In this document: piece after piece, positions 34,441-43,223 of the stretch
How positions within the stretch are numbered: the stretch's first letter is position 1
Layout: every line of letters starts with the position of its first letter
NCBI RefSeq assembly: GCF_014960965.1
Contig: NZ_CP063169.1
Coordinates: 4,311,581-4,375,580 of the forward strand
Length of the DNA stretch: 64,000 bases
Source of the DNA: Ruania alkalisoli
GTDB lineage: Bacteria; Actinomycetota; Actinomycetes; Actinomycetales; Beutenbergiaceae
Direction of reading: 5' to 3'
Program-made: the position numbers and the translations under genes
The notes under the pieces: generated by a model
Told to the model about the DNA's origin: nothing
Database searches by the model: none
Seen by the model: only the letters and a program-made list of their open reading frames with translations

Positions 34441-35590
34441 ATGACTAGTCTGAGTGATCTCGTCGAGGTTGTCATCGGGGTCGACACCCATGTCGATACC
34501 CATACCGCGGCGATCATCGATGCTGGCACCGGTGGGGTGCTCGGCCAGGTACAGGTCGCGGCCACCCCGGCGGGGTATGCCGAGCTGGTCGAGTTCGTCG
34601 ATACCCACCTACGCGGTGAGGATGAGGCTGATATCGAGACCGATCCGTGCGCCGCCACTGGTGGACGGGCGTGGGCGATCGAGGGCACCCGCTCCCACGG
34701 GGCGGGTCTGACCCGACATCTACAGGCTCGTGGTGAGCTGGTCATCGAGATCGACCGCCCGCAACGGGCCAAGCGCCGCCGTGGAGCCAAGTCCGACCCG
34801 ATCGACGCAGTCCGCGCCGCACGGGAAGCGTTAACCCGCGAGCACCTCGCCACCCCACGCTCAGGCGGGAACCGGCACGCCCTCGCGATCCTGCTGAGCA
34901 CCCGAGACTCCCTCGTGACCGAAGCAGGCCGCGCCGCACGGCAAGTGTTCCACCTCATCATCACCGCCCCCGAACCCCTGCGAGCGAAGTTCGCCGGCAA
35001 GAAACTGCCCGCGATGATCACCACCGCCGCCCGGCTACGCACCCGGCCCGGTCAAGACATCGAGACCACCACCACGATCACCATCCTGCGCGACCTGGCC
35101 CGCCGCGCCCAAGACCTGACCACACAAGCGACCCAGTACAAGAAACAGATCCACCACATCGTGACCAGCATGCGCGCCGACCTGCTCGATCAGCCCGGCA
35201 TCGGCCCCATCGTGGCCGCACGAATCCTGTGCGCCTGGTCCCACCCCGGACGCATCCACTCCGAAGCCGCATTCGCCATGCTCGCCGGCGTCGCCCCCAT
35301 CCCAGCCACCAGCGGCAGAACCACCAACCGACACCGCCTCAACCGCCACGGCGACCGCCAACTCAACCGAGCACTCCACGTCATCGTCCTGACCCGACTA
35401 CGCCACGACCCACACACCCGCGCCTACGCCCAACGCCGCACCACCCAAGGCCGCACCCACCGCGAAATCACCCGCTGCCTCAAACGCTACATAGCCCGCG
35501 ACATCTACCGACAACTCGAACACCACAACCCCACAAACACCCCTTGACAGAACATAGGAGCGTCGAGCGATTTCTGGGAGGCGATCGGGC
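34130..35590 (+). mobile_element. IS110-family insertion sequence (approximate limits)
   Basis: It comprises the structured noncoding region, the transposase at 34441-35547 and a short 3' end. IS110 elements usually lack terminal inverted repeats, so the ends cannot be fixed. Weakly similar sequences (CGACGATTT near 34138, CGAGCGATTT near 35563) flank the element. It sits between a TetR gene and the FecB-type gene. Confidence 0.7.
34441..35547 (+). CDS. IS110-family transposase (DEDD recombinase)
   Basis: I start at the ATG at 34441, seven bases after GTGGAGGAAA, giving 368 residues. The N-terminal RuvC-like DEDD domain begins VVIGVDTHVDTHTAAIID. The C-terminal Tnp domain shows RADLLDQPGIGPIVAARIL and GVAPIPATSGRTTNRHRLN, containing the serine that completes catalysis in this family. 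The reading frame appears intact, so the element may still be active. Its third-position usage is as GC-rich as that of its neighbours. Confidence 0.93.
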   Translation: MTSLSDLVEVVIGVDTHVDTHTAAIIDAGTGGVLGQVQVAATPAGYAELVEFVDTHLRGEDEADIETDPCAATGGRAWAIEGTRSHGAGLTRHLQARGELVIEIDRPQRAKRRRGAKSDPIDAVRAAREALTREHLATPRSGGNRHALAILLSTRDSLVTEAGRAARQVFHLIITAPEPLRAKFAGKKLPAMITTAARLRTRPGQDIETTTTITILRDLARRAQDLTTQATQYKKQIHHIVTSMRADLLDQPGIGPIVAARILCAWSHPGRIHSEAAFAMLAGVAPIPATSGRTTNRHRLNRHGDRQLNRALHVIVLTRLRHDPHTRAYAQRRTTQGRTHREITRCLKRYIARDIYRQLEHHNPTNTP

Positions 35591-35603
35591 CGGTCTGCGA
35601 GGC

Positions 35604-36626
35604 TCAGAAGGCGTCGGGATAGAGCCCTTCGGCGATCTGCCGGACGATCGCGACGTTGCCCAGCGTCCCGGGGAAGACGTCGGAGCTGGAGACCGCGATC
35701 AGGCGACCTTCACGCACGGCAGGCATGTCGGGGAAGGTCGTCTCCAGGTACTCCCTGGTGGCCGTCTCGTGCGCCTCGTCGTAGACCGAGAACACCAGCG
35801 CATCGGGTTCCTCGGCCGCCAGCGACTCCGGCGTGACGGTCGCGGCGAAGAAGTCGGCGAACGCGGCTTGGTCCGGGCGGTAGACGTTGTCGGCACCAGC
35901 GCGGGAGAGGATGTCGTACTCGATCCCCGCACCGATGGCCTGCAGGGTGGTCCCGTCCACGTAGACCTGCGCCACCCGCAGCGGCTCGACGGCGGCCACC
36001 GCGGCCTCGACCTCGTCCAGGTCCGCCTGGCTCTGCGCGATGAGGTCTGCGGCGGCCCCCTCCACGCCGAAGATCGTCCCGATGTTCTCCAGGTCCGTGA
36101 ACAGGTCGGTGACCTCGCCGCCCATCCGTCGCTCTGCGCACCCGCCGGTGGCGACGTACACCGCTGCACCGGCCTGGTCGAGCTGGTCGATGCTCGCGAA
36201 CCCCTGCTCCGCGGTGAACTCGTACGTGGTCGGCGAGTAGACGAAATCCGGCTCCACGGCCAGCAGGTCCTCGCGGCTTGGCGGCATGACATCCCCGATC
36301 ACGGGCACATCGGCGGCCAGGCCGGCAACGTCGTCAGGCAGGGCTTGAGCCCCGGTCTGAGCCTGCCCGGCGAGGTGGTCGGCCAGGCCAAGACGCAACA
36401 GCAGCTCGGTCTGGGCGGGGTGCATTCCCACCACAGCCCCGGGGACGTCATCGACGACGACGTCCCGTCCGCAATTCTCGATCGTCACCGACTCGGCCGG
36501 CTCGCTCTCGGACGTGGTGGACCTGACGGCGGACCCGCACCCGGTCAGCAGCAGCACCCCGGCAAGGGCGGCAGGCGCCAGGCGCGCGGGTGCAGCGGAG
36601 GCAGCGTTCATGAGGAGGTCGCGCAT
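35604..36626 (-). CDS. FecB-type siderophore/metal-chelate binding lipoprotein
   Basis: 340 residues with a lipoprotein signal ending LLLTGC (Cys about residue 30). The mature part has the two-lobed FecB/BtuF pattern (VVGMHPAQTELLLRLGLADHLAG; REDLLAVEPDFVYSP; LRVAQVYVDG). Starts at 36626 or at 36611 are both possible; the latter overlaps the ATPase stop (ATGA). With the ATPase and permease upstream it forms an importer for an iron siderophore, haem or corrinoid; the ligand is unknown. Confidence 0.9.
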   Translation of the reverse strand: MRDLLMNAASAAPARLAPAALAGVLLLTGCGSAVRSTTSESEPAESVTIENCGRDVVVDDVPGAVVGMHPAQTELLLRLGLADHLAGQAQTGAQALPDDVAGLAADVPVIGDVMPPSREDLLAVEPDFVYSPTTYEFTAEQGFASIDQLDQAGAAVYVATGGCAERRMGGEVTDLFTDLENIGTIFGVEGAAADLIAQSQADLDEVEAAVAAVEPLRVAQVYVDGTTLQAIGAGIEYDILSRAGADNVYRPDQAAFADFFAATVTPESLAAEEPDALVFSVYDEAHETATREYLETTFPDMPAVREGRLIAVSSSDVFPGTLGNVAIVRQIAEGLYPDAF

Positions 36627-37456
36627 GATCGTGAGGTTCCTTCTGTGGAGGGGTCAGTGCGGGATGGTTCAGCGGGCGGTTCGGGTGCGGAGTGGGCGGC
36701 GAACGGCCGGAAGGCGAACACCGGATCGCTGGGCTCGCCGAGCACGCGGACGTCGACGCCGAAGGTGGTGCGGATCAGGCCCGGCGTCAGCACCTCCACA
36801 GGCGGTCCGGAGGCGATGATGCGCCCTTCGGCGAGCACCACGATGTGGTCGCAGTACTGGGCCGCGAGGTTGAGATCGTGCAGGGCCGCGATCACGGTCC
36901 TGCCGAGCCCCCGGACGGTGCTCATCAATTCGTGCTGATGAGCGATGTCGAGGTGATTGCTCGGCTCGTCGAGTACGAGGATGGGGCTCTCCTGGGCGAG
37001 CGCCCGCGCCAGCATGACCCGCTGTCGCTGCCCGCCGGAGAGGGTGGCGACCATGCGATCACCCAGATTGGTGATCTCCGCCCGGAGCATCGCCTCATCC
37101 ACGATGCGCAGATCCTCGGCAGTGTCCCGACCGAACGAGGCGTGATGCGGTGCACGGCCCAGGGCCACGGTCTCTGCCACGGTCAGATCGAAGTCGGTGG
37201 GTGGATCCTGCAGCATCACTGCCACCGATCGCGCCGCCTGCCGCCCGCTGAGGCTCAGCACGTCCCGGCCATCGACGTGCACGGTGCCCCGCCTCGGCTT
37301 CAGGGCCCGGTACAGGGTGCGCAGCAGCGAGGACTTCCCGCTCCCGTTCGGCCCGACCAGACCCACCACAGTTCCCGATTCCACTGTCAGCGAGGACTCG
37401 CGCACCACATCCCGCCCGCCCAGGGTCACCGTGACGGCGTCGAACTCCACTGTCAT
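36608..37456 (-). CDS. FecE-type ABC transporter ATP-binding protein
   Basis: Starting at the ATG at 37456 gives 282 residues, MTVEFDAVTVTLGGRDVV. Walker A GPNGSGKSS, signature LSGGQRQRVMLARALA and Walker B LVLDEPSNHLD define a siderophore-type ATPase. The frame stays open upstream through two exact 87-bp repeats, each beginning with ATG, up to 37630, where an ATG overlaps the permease stop. The true start could therefore add 29 or 58 residues. Confidence 0.9.
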   Translation of the reverse strand: MTVEFDAVTVTLGGRDVVRESSLTVESGTVVGLVGPNGSGKSSLLRTLYRALKPRRGTVHVDGRDVLSLSGRQAARSVAVMLQDPPTDFDLTVAETVALGRAPHHASFGRDTAEDLRIVDEAMLRAEITNLGDRMVATLSGGQRQRVMLARALAQESPILVLDEPSNHLDIAHQHELMSTVRGLGRTVIAALHDLNLAAQYCDHIVVLAEGRIIASGPPVEVLTPGLIRTTFGVDVRVLGEPSDPVFAFRPFAAHSAPEPPAEPSRTDPSTEGTSRSCATSS

Positions 37457-37627
37457 CGGTGCTCTCTGGTCTGAGCCCTCCGGTACCCCGCTCCAGCGGC
37501 CCTCGTCCCTCACGCCACCTACACCCGGGTTCCTCAGGCTCATCGGTGCTCTCTGGTCTGAGCCCTCCGGTACCCCGCTCCAGCGGCCCTCGTCCCTCAC
37601 GCCACCTACACCCGGGTTCCTCAGGCT
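37454..37627. repeat. Exact 87-bp tandem duplication at the ATPase gene start
   Basis: Units 37454-37540 and 37541-37627 are identical, and the first bases of the unit recur at 37628. The length is a multiple of three and each unit carries an in-frame ATG on the minus strand, encoding 29 residues opening MSLRNPGVGGVRDEG. Confidence 0.92.
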
Positions 37628-38751
37628 CATCGGCCGAACCCCGCCCGGTCGGCACCGCTACGGCGCATCAGCCAGAGGAAGAACGGTGCCCCGACGAACG
37701 CCGTCAGGATCCCCAACGGGATCTCGGTCGGAGCAGCCACGGTCCGCGCGAGCAGATCGGCTGCCATCAGGAACACCGCACCGCCGAGCACCGCCACCGG
37801 CAGCATGCGCCGGTGATCGGCGCCGACTGCGATCCGCGCGATGTGCGGCACGACCAACCCCACGAACCCGATACCGCCGGCGACCGACACCACCGAGCCG
37901 GTCAGCAGCGAGGCCAGCACGAGCAGAATGGCCCGCATCCGGGCGGCGTCCACGCCGAGGGAGACGGCGGACTCGTCCCCGGTCATCAACGCATTCAGCG
38001 ACCGCGCCAGCAGTGCCGCGGCCACACATCCCACCACCAACGCCACCGCCGGTCCGATCAAACTCGACATCGTCGCCGCCGACACGCTGCCGAGGAGGAA
38101 GAAGAGCACGCTCACCACGTTCTGGGCGTCGGTGGAGATCGTCAGGTAGCTCGTCACCGCGCTGAACAGGGTGCCGAGCGCCACGCCCGCGAGGATCATC
38201 CGGGTCGGTGACAGCGCCCCGTCCTTACGCGCGAGCGCCGCCACGCACACACAGGCAGCGAGTGCCCCGACAAAGGCGGCGAGGTTCATCGACATCCCAC
38301 CCAGTGCCGCCGACCCGAGCACGATCACGAGGACGGCGCCGACGCTCGCGCCGGAGGAGACGCCGAGGATGTAGGGCTCGGCGAGCGGGTTGCGCACCGT
38401 CACCTGCATGAGGGCACCGGCCAGCGACAGGCCGGCTCCGGCGAGCCCCGCCAGCAGTGCGCGTGGCAGGCGGAACTGCCACACAGCCTGATCCTGCAGC
38501 GCCGTCAGCGATCCGTCCGACATCCATGGCATTCCCGGCGCCAGGTGCCCGATCACGATCTTGGCAGCCTGCACAGTGCTGACCTCCACCGAACCCACGG
38601 CTCCCGAGAGCACCACGAGCACTCCGACGGCCACCGTCAGGACGCCGCAGATCACCGTGGTGCGCCTGGCGCGAGCGACGCGAGCTCGTGCAGTGGCGGA
38701 GCGATCGCCGTCCGGTGGGCGCACGCCGATAGCGGGGGAGGAAGTGGGCAC
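37627..38751 (-). CDS. FecCD-family ABC transporter permease
   Basis: 374 residues with about ten hydrophobic helices. LPRALLAGLAGAGLSLAGALMQVTVRNPLAEPYILGVSSGASVGAV and the later GFVGLVVPHIARIAVGADHRRMLPV are FecCD hallmarks, the latter being the ATPase-coupling region. It is the first gene of the minus-strand uptake operon, divergent from two ABC half-transporters. Confidence 0.93.
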   Translation of the reverse strand: MPTSSPAIGVRPPDGDRSATARARVARARRTTVICGVLTVAVGVLVVLSGAVGSVEVSTVQAAKIVIGHLAPGMPWMSDGSLTALQDQAVWQFRLPRALLAGLAGAGLSLAGALMQVTVRNPLAEPYILGVSSGASVGAVLVIVLGSAALGGMSMNLAAFVGALAACVCVAALARKDGALSPTRMILAGVALGTLFSAVTSYLTISTDAQNVVSVLFFLLGSVSAATMSSLIGPAVALVVGCVAAALLARSLNALMTGDESAVSLGVDAARMRAILLVLASLLTGSVVSVAGGIGFVGLVVPHIARIAVGADHRRMLPVAVLGGAVFLMAADLLARTVAAPTEIPLGILTAFVGAPFFLWLMRRSGADRAGFGR

Positions 38752-38766
38752 GGAATCGCACTATAG

Positions 38767-38781
38767 TGAGAGCGATTCTCA
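38767..38781. promoter_or_regulatory. Fur-family-like metal box
   Basis: TGAGAGCGATTCTCA is a 7-1-7 dyad with five of seven pairs intact, similar to Fur/Zur-type boxes. It lies in the 54-bp divergent gap between the FecCD permease and the ABC half-transporter pair. Confidence 0.6.
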
Positions 38782-38805
38782 TATCCAAAATCGACAGGCT
38801 GTCCC

Positions 38806-40569
38806 ATGATGATTGACGCGAACGTCGCGCCCTACGCTCGCCAGGCGTGGCCACGGCTGGCCGGCACAGCAGCCATCACCCTGCTCGCCTCGGGCGCCTC
38901 CATCGGCGCAGCGTTCGCCATGGCTGCAGCCTTCACGCGCATCCTCAGCACCGATGGCACACTCCCGGCCGGCCCGCTGACGGCGGCCGTGGCCCTGCTC
39001 GGGTTGCGTGCCCTGCTGCTGTGGTGCCGCGACCAGTCCGCACTGCACACCGGAACGGTTGTCGCCCGCAGCATCCGGGAGAAGCTGCTGCGGCACATCG
39101 TGGCACTCGGTCCCGCGCACCGATGGCCGGGCGGGCGTGCCAGCGCGCACCTCGCAGCCGTCGACGGCTGCGAGCACCTCAAGGGCTACGTCGGCAACTA
39201 CCTTCCACAGGTGCTCGCCGCGATACTCGTCCCCGCGGCCCTGACCGTCGCGCTCTTCCTGCGCGACCCGGCCGTGGCGCTCGTGGTGGTCGCCGGTGTG
39301 GCATGCGTGCCGCTGGCCCACCGGATCACCAAGCGGCTCCTCGGCGCACGTGCTGCCGAGCACTGGCGAGCCTACGACCGGTATGCAGCCCGCGTGAGCG
39401 ACAACATCGCCGGGATCGCCACCCTCGCCGGCTTCGGTGCCGCCGAGCGGCGCGGCGCGGCGCTTGCCCGGGACGCGGAGACTCTGCGGGCCGCCACGAC
39501 GGCGAACATGAACGTCTCCCTCTCCACCTATGTGATCACGTCCGCCGCCATGCTCCTGGGTACGTCGGGGGCGACGCTACTGGCGGCCTGGCACGCGGCC
39601 GAGGGCCGGCTGGCTGCTGGGGACGTGTTGTTGGTGCTCTTTCTCGCAGCCGAGTGCTTCCGGCCGCTGCAGGATCTGCAGAGCTACTGGCACGAGGGCT
39701 TCTACGGGCTGGCGGCCGCCGCCTCCATCAACCGCATCCTCGCGACCGAACCGCAGGTGACCACGGCCGCGGACGCGACGCCGATCGCGCTCGCCGGACC
39801 TCCCGGACTGCGTCTGGAGCACGTCAGTTTCACCTACCCGGGCGCGGAGCGAGCGAGCCTGAACCAGATCAGCGTCACTATCCCCGCGGGCCGGACCACG
39901 GCTCTGGTGGGAGCCAGCGGCGCGGGGAAGACCACGCTCACCGCGTTGCTCCTGCGGGATATCGACCCGGATGACGGCTCGGTACTGCTGGTCACCGCGG
40001 ACGGGCACCACGACCTACGCACTCTCCCGCTGAGTCAGGTGCGCCACATCAGCGCCCGCGTGAGTCAGGACGTGGTGCTGATGGACGGCACCGTGGCCGA
40101 GAACGTGCGCCTCGCAGCGCCCACCGATGCCAGCGATACCGAGGTGGACGACGCCATGGCGGCCGCCCGGGTGACCCCCTTCCTCGCCGACCTTCCCGAG
40201 GGTCCCGCGAGCCACGTCGGGGAGGGCGGGCGGCGCCTCTCCGGCGGGCAGCGTCAACGGGTGGCGCTGGCACGAGCGCTCGTGCAGCGGGCGCCGCTGC
40301 TGGTACTCGACGAGGCCACCAGCGCCCTCGATGGGGAGAACGAGGCCCTCATCACCGAGGCCGTCCGCTCCGGCGACGGCTCGCGCACCACGGTGGTGAT
40401 CGCGCACCGGCTCTCCACTGTGGCCCACGCCGACCACGTGATCGTGCTGGGCGAAGGCCGTGTGCTGGAGGAAGGCACTGCGGCCCAGCTGGAGGCGGAG
40501 GGCGGCCCCTGGGCGGCCATGGTGCGGGCGCAACGGATTGCCGACGGCGGAGCGCAGGTGTTCTCGTGA
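38806..40569 (+). CDS. ABC half-transporter, fused permease/ATPase (siderophore-type pair, subunit 1)
   Basis: 587 residues: an N-terminal six-helix ABC exporter-fold membrane domain, then a nucleotide-binding domain with Walker A GASGAGKTT near residue 370, signature LSGGQRQRVALARAL and Walker B LLVLDEATSALDGE. It is co-translated (GTGA overlap) with a second half-transporter to form a heterodimer. Divergence from a FecBCD-type uptake operon across a metal box suggests siderophore or metal-chelate transport of the IrtAB/YbtPQ kind, although import or export cannot be told from sequence. Confidence 0.88.
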   Translation: MMIDANVAPYARQAWPRLAGTAAITLLASGASIGAAFAMAAAFTRILSTDGTLPAGPLTAAVALLGLRALLLWCRDQSALHTGTVVARSIREKLLRHIVALGPAHRWPGGRASAHLAAVDGCEHLKGYVGNYLPQVLAAILVPAALTVALFLRDPAVALVVVAGVACVPLAHRITKRLLGARAAEHWRAYDRYAARVSDNIAGIATLAGFGAAERRGAALARDAETLRAATTANMNVSLSTYVITSAAMLLGTSGATLLAAWHAAEGRLAAGDVLLVLFLAAECFRPLQDLQSYWHEGFYGLAAAASINRILATEPQVTTAADATPIALAGPPGLRLEHVSFTYPGAERASLNQISVTIPAGRTTALVGASGAGKTTLTALLLRDIDPDDGSVLLVTADGHHDLRTLPLSQVRHISARVSQDVVLMDGTVAENVRLAAPTDASDTEVDDAMAAARVTPFLADLPEGPASHVGEGGRRLSGGQRQRVALARALVQRAPLLVLDEATSALDGENEALITEAVRSGDGSRTTVVIAHRLSTVAHADHVIVLGEGRVLEEGTAAQLEAEGGPWAAMVRAQRIADGGAQVFS

Positions 40570-42464
40570 GCGACCTCGACCAGGGCACGTCAGCGGATGT
40601 CGCGCCACAGCGGCACGCACCACCGCATGGCGCGTACGGAACATACGGCGCACCTTCGCCGGGCCTGCGGTTGGACGATGTGCGCGCACTCGGCGCCGTC
40701 CTGGCCGGATGGCGGGGCTGGTACGTGGCCGCTCTGACATGGAACGCCGTCGTCCATCTCTCGGCGGCAGTGGCTGCCGGGGCCGCAGCCTATGCGGTGG
40801 CAGCCGCCGTCACCGGAGTGGCCGGCAGCACGCGGGTGGAGCTGATGCTGCCGACGGTGCTGGTGCTCGGCGCGACCCTGGTGCGCAGCGTGGCGGTGTG
40901 GCAGGAGGCCTACACCAGCCACGACGTCGCATTCCGGGTGCTGGCGCGGGTGCGCGGATGGCTGTTCGCCGGGCTGGCACGGATCGCACCGGGAGGCGTG
41001 GCGCGGCGCCGGACGGGCGATCTGACCACCCTGAGCACGAACGACTCCGAGGCGCTGGAGATCTTCCTCGCGCATTCCTCGCTCTACATCATCGGCCGGT
41101 TCCTGGCCACGCCTCTGATCGTGGTTGGCCTGGCCCTGATCAGCCTGCCTGCGGCACTGGTGACGCTGCCGTTCCTGGCGCTGGCCGTGCTGGTACCACT
41201 CGCGGCGAGGCGCAGCGCCCGGGAGCAGGGGCGGCGTGCGCGGGCAGTGACCGCCGAGATCGGTGCGGACATGCAGGAGAACGTGGGGGCCGTGCGGGAG
41301 ATCGCAGCGTTCGGACTGCTCGAGGAGCGGTTGGGTCGGCTCGCCGGTCAGCAGACCCGGCTCTGGCGCGCACAGCGGGCGACCACGATCCGTACGGGGG
41401 TGGAGACCGCCGTCGGGGGCGTGCTCTCCTCCCTGGTGGCTGTGGCCGCCACCGTAGTGGCCGTACGGGAGGTGGCAGCCGGGCGCCTGGCCCTCGAGTG
41501 GCTGCCGGTGGTAGCGGCAGTGGCGGGCGCAACGCCCTCGGCGATCGCCCAGTGGGCTGCGACCACCCGGCACTATGGCAACACCGCGGCTTCGGCGCGA
41601 CGCATCGAGGAGATCCTCGACGCCCCCGATCCACTGCCGGTCATTCCGGAGTCCGAAGGGTCCAGCCCGACCACCTCGGTGGAGTGCCTTCCGGTCGCAG
41701 AACCCTCCGATCGCGGCCTGAGCACACCCCATATCCGGGTGGAATCGGTCACCTACAGCTGGCCCGGTGCGCCCCGGCCAGCCGTGCGAGATGTCAGCGT
41801 GGCGATCGGGGCCGGGGAGACGGTCGCGCTGGCTGGCGCGAGCGGGGCGGGCAAGTCCACGCTGGGGGCGCTGCTGGCCCGTTGGTATGACCCGGACGTC
41901 GGGCGCATCCTCGTCGGGGGCACGGACGTGCGCGCGATGGAGCGAGCCGAACGGGTGGCCACCGTGTGCCTGGTGCCGCAGGAGCCGTACCTGTTCGCCG
42001 AATCGGTGCGGGAGAACCTCGCCGTGGCCCTACCGCACGAGCTTCCCGACGACGCCCTGTGGGAGGCACTGGAACGCACCCGCGCAGCTGATGTGGTCCG
42101 CGGGATGCCGCACGGGCTGGACACGGTGCTCGCCGATCGCGGGCGCAGCCTCTCCGGAGGCGAACGGCAGCGACTGGCGCTGGCTCGCGCTGCGCTGCGC
42201 CGGCCGGAGGTGCTCATCCTGGACGAAGCCGTCAGTCAGCTCGACGTCGAGAACGAGGTGGCGCTACGGGACAGTCTCATCGGCACCGCCACCACCACCG
42301 TGGTCATCGCGCACCGGCTCAGCACGCTGGTGACCACACCACGGGTGCTCGTTCTCGACGGCGGATCACTGGTGGGTGACGGCACGCACGAGGAGCTGCT
42401 GGCCGGATGCGACGCCTACCGGCGCCTGGTCCGTCCCCAGCTCGACCTACGGAAGGGCACATGA
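40566..42464 (+). CDS. ABC half-transporter, fused permease/ATPase (subunit 2)
   Basis: 632 residues, GTG start overlapping the partner stop. A hydrophilic N-terminal 40 residues precede six membrane helices. The ATPase domain has GASGAGKSTLGALLARWYDPD, signature LSGGERQRLALARAAL and Walker B VLILDEAVSQLDVE; both Walker motifs look intact. It is coupled to a methyltransferase gene by an ATGA overlap. Confidence 0.88.
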   Translation: MSDLDQGTSADVAPQRHAPPHGAYGTYGAPSPGLRLDDVRALGAVLAGWRGWYVAALTWNAVVHLSAAVAAGAAAYAVAAAVTGVAGSTRVELMLPTVLVLGATLVRSVAVWQEAYTSHDVAFRVLARVRGWLFAGLARIAPGGVARRRTGDLTTLSTNDSEALEIFLAHSSLYIIGRFLATPLIVVGLALISLPAALVTLPFLALAVLVPLAARRSAREQGRRARAVTAEIGADMQENVGAVREIAAFGLLEERLGRLAGQQTRLWRAQRATTIRTGVETAVGGVLSSLVAVAATVVAVREVAAGRLALEWLPVVAAVAGATPSAIAQWAATTRHYGNTAASARRIEEILDAPDPLPVIPESEGSSPTTSVECLPVAEPSDRGLSTPHIRVESVTYSWPGAPRPAVRDVSVAIGAGETVALAGASGAGKSTLGALLARWYDPDVGRILVGGTDVRAMERAERVATVCLVPQEPYLFAESVRENLAVALPHELPDDALWEALERTRAADVVRGMPHGLDTVLADRGRSLSGGERQRLALARAALRRPEVLILDEAVSQLDVENEVALRDSLIGTATTTVVIAHRLSTLVTTPRVLVLDGGSLVGDGTHEELLAGCDAYRRLVRPQLDLRKGT

Positions 42465-43210
42465 TGAAGGCAGCGCAATTCTGGGCCACAGGCGACTATG
42501 CGACGGTCGGTGACTTGTGGAGTCAGCCAGGCCGGGATCTACCCGCTCGGCTGAGCGTGACCGGGAAGGACGTCGTGGACCTGGCCACCGGCACCGGGGT
42601 CACCGCAATCGCGGCCGCCCGGGCCGGCGCGGGCGCGGTGACCGGGGTGGACGTCACCCCGTCGTTGTTGGTCGAGGCACGGCGGCGGGCGGGTGACCTG
42701 CCGATCCGCTGGGTGGAGGCGGATGTGACGGCGTTGCCGCTACCGGACGACTCGGCCGATCTGGCGGTGTCCACCTTCGGGATGGTGTTCGCCGAGCCCG
42801 GGAGCGCGTTCGGGGAGGCACGGCGGATCGTGCGACCGGGCGGTCGGGTGGTGACGACCAGCTGGTCGGAGGAGGGGTTCTTCGGACGACTGCGGCGCAC
42901 GCTCGCCCCGTACGCACCCGACGCGCCCGAACCTTGGCACGAGAACGCCGTCGGGATCCGGAACGTGCTGGGGCCCGGGGCGGAGGTGGCGGAGGCGTCG
43001 TTCGTGATGACCGTGGCCTCGCCGGAAGACTTCGTCGAGATGCTCGAGCGGCACAGTGCACCCATCGTGCTGCTCTCCCGCGGCATCGGCGAGCAGTGGC
43101 TGACCGCCCGCCAGGCATTGGTGGACCTGGCGGCTACTTCGGGAACCTGGCAGGGCGATCAGTTCGAGATCGTGGTCTCGTACCTGATCACGTCGATCTC
43201 GGTGGAGTGA
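42461..43210 (+). CDS. Class I SAM-dependent methyltransferase
   Basis: I start at the ATG at 42461, which overlaps the transporter stop; the protein has 249 residues. VVDLATGTGVTAIAAARAGAGAVTGVDVTPSLL is the SAM-binding motif I and its acidic partner, and LPLPDDSADLAVSTFGMVFAEP is motif IV-like. The gene ends 13 bp from the convergent dehydratase gene. Linkage to metal-chelate transporters suggests it modifies the imported or exported chelate, but this is inference. Confidence 0.85.
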   Translation: MMKAAQFWATGDYATVGDLWSQPGRDLPARLSVTGKDVVDLATGTGVTAIAAARAGAGAVTGVDVTPSLLVEARRRAGDLPIRWVEADVTALPLPDDSADLAVSTFGMVFAEPGSAFGEARRIVRPGGRVVTTSWSEEGFFGRLRRTLAPYAPDAPEPWHENAVGIRNVLGPGAEVAEASFVMTVASPEDFVEMLERHSAPIVLLSRGIGEQWLTARQALVDLAATSGTWQGDQFEIVVSYLITSISVE

Positions 43211-43223
43211 TCCTCGGGAATGC

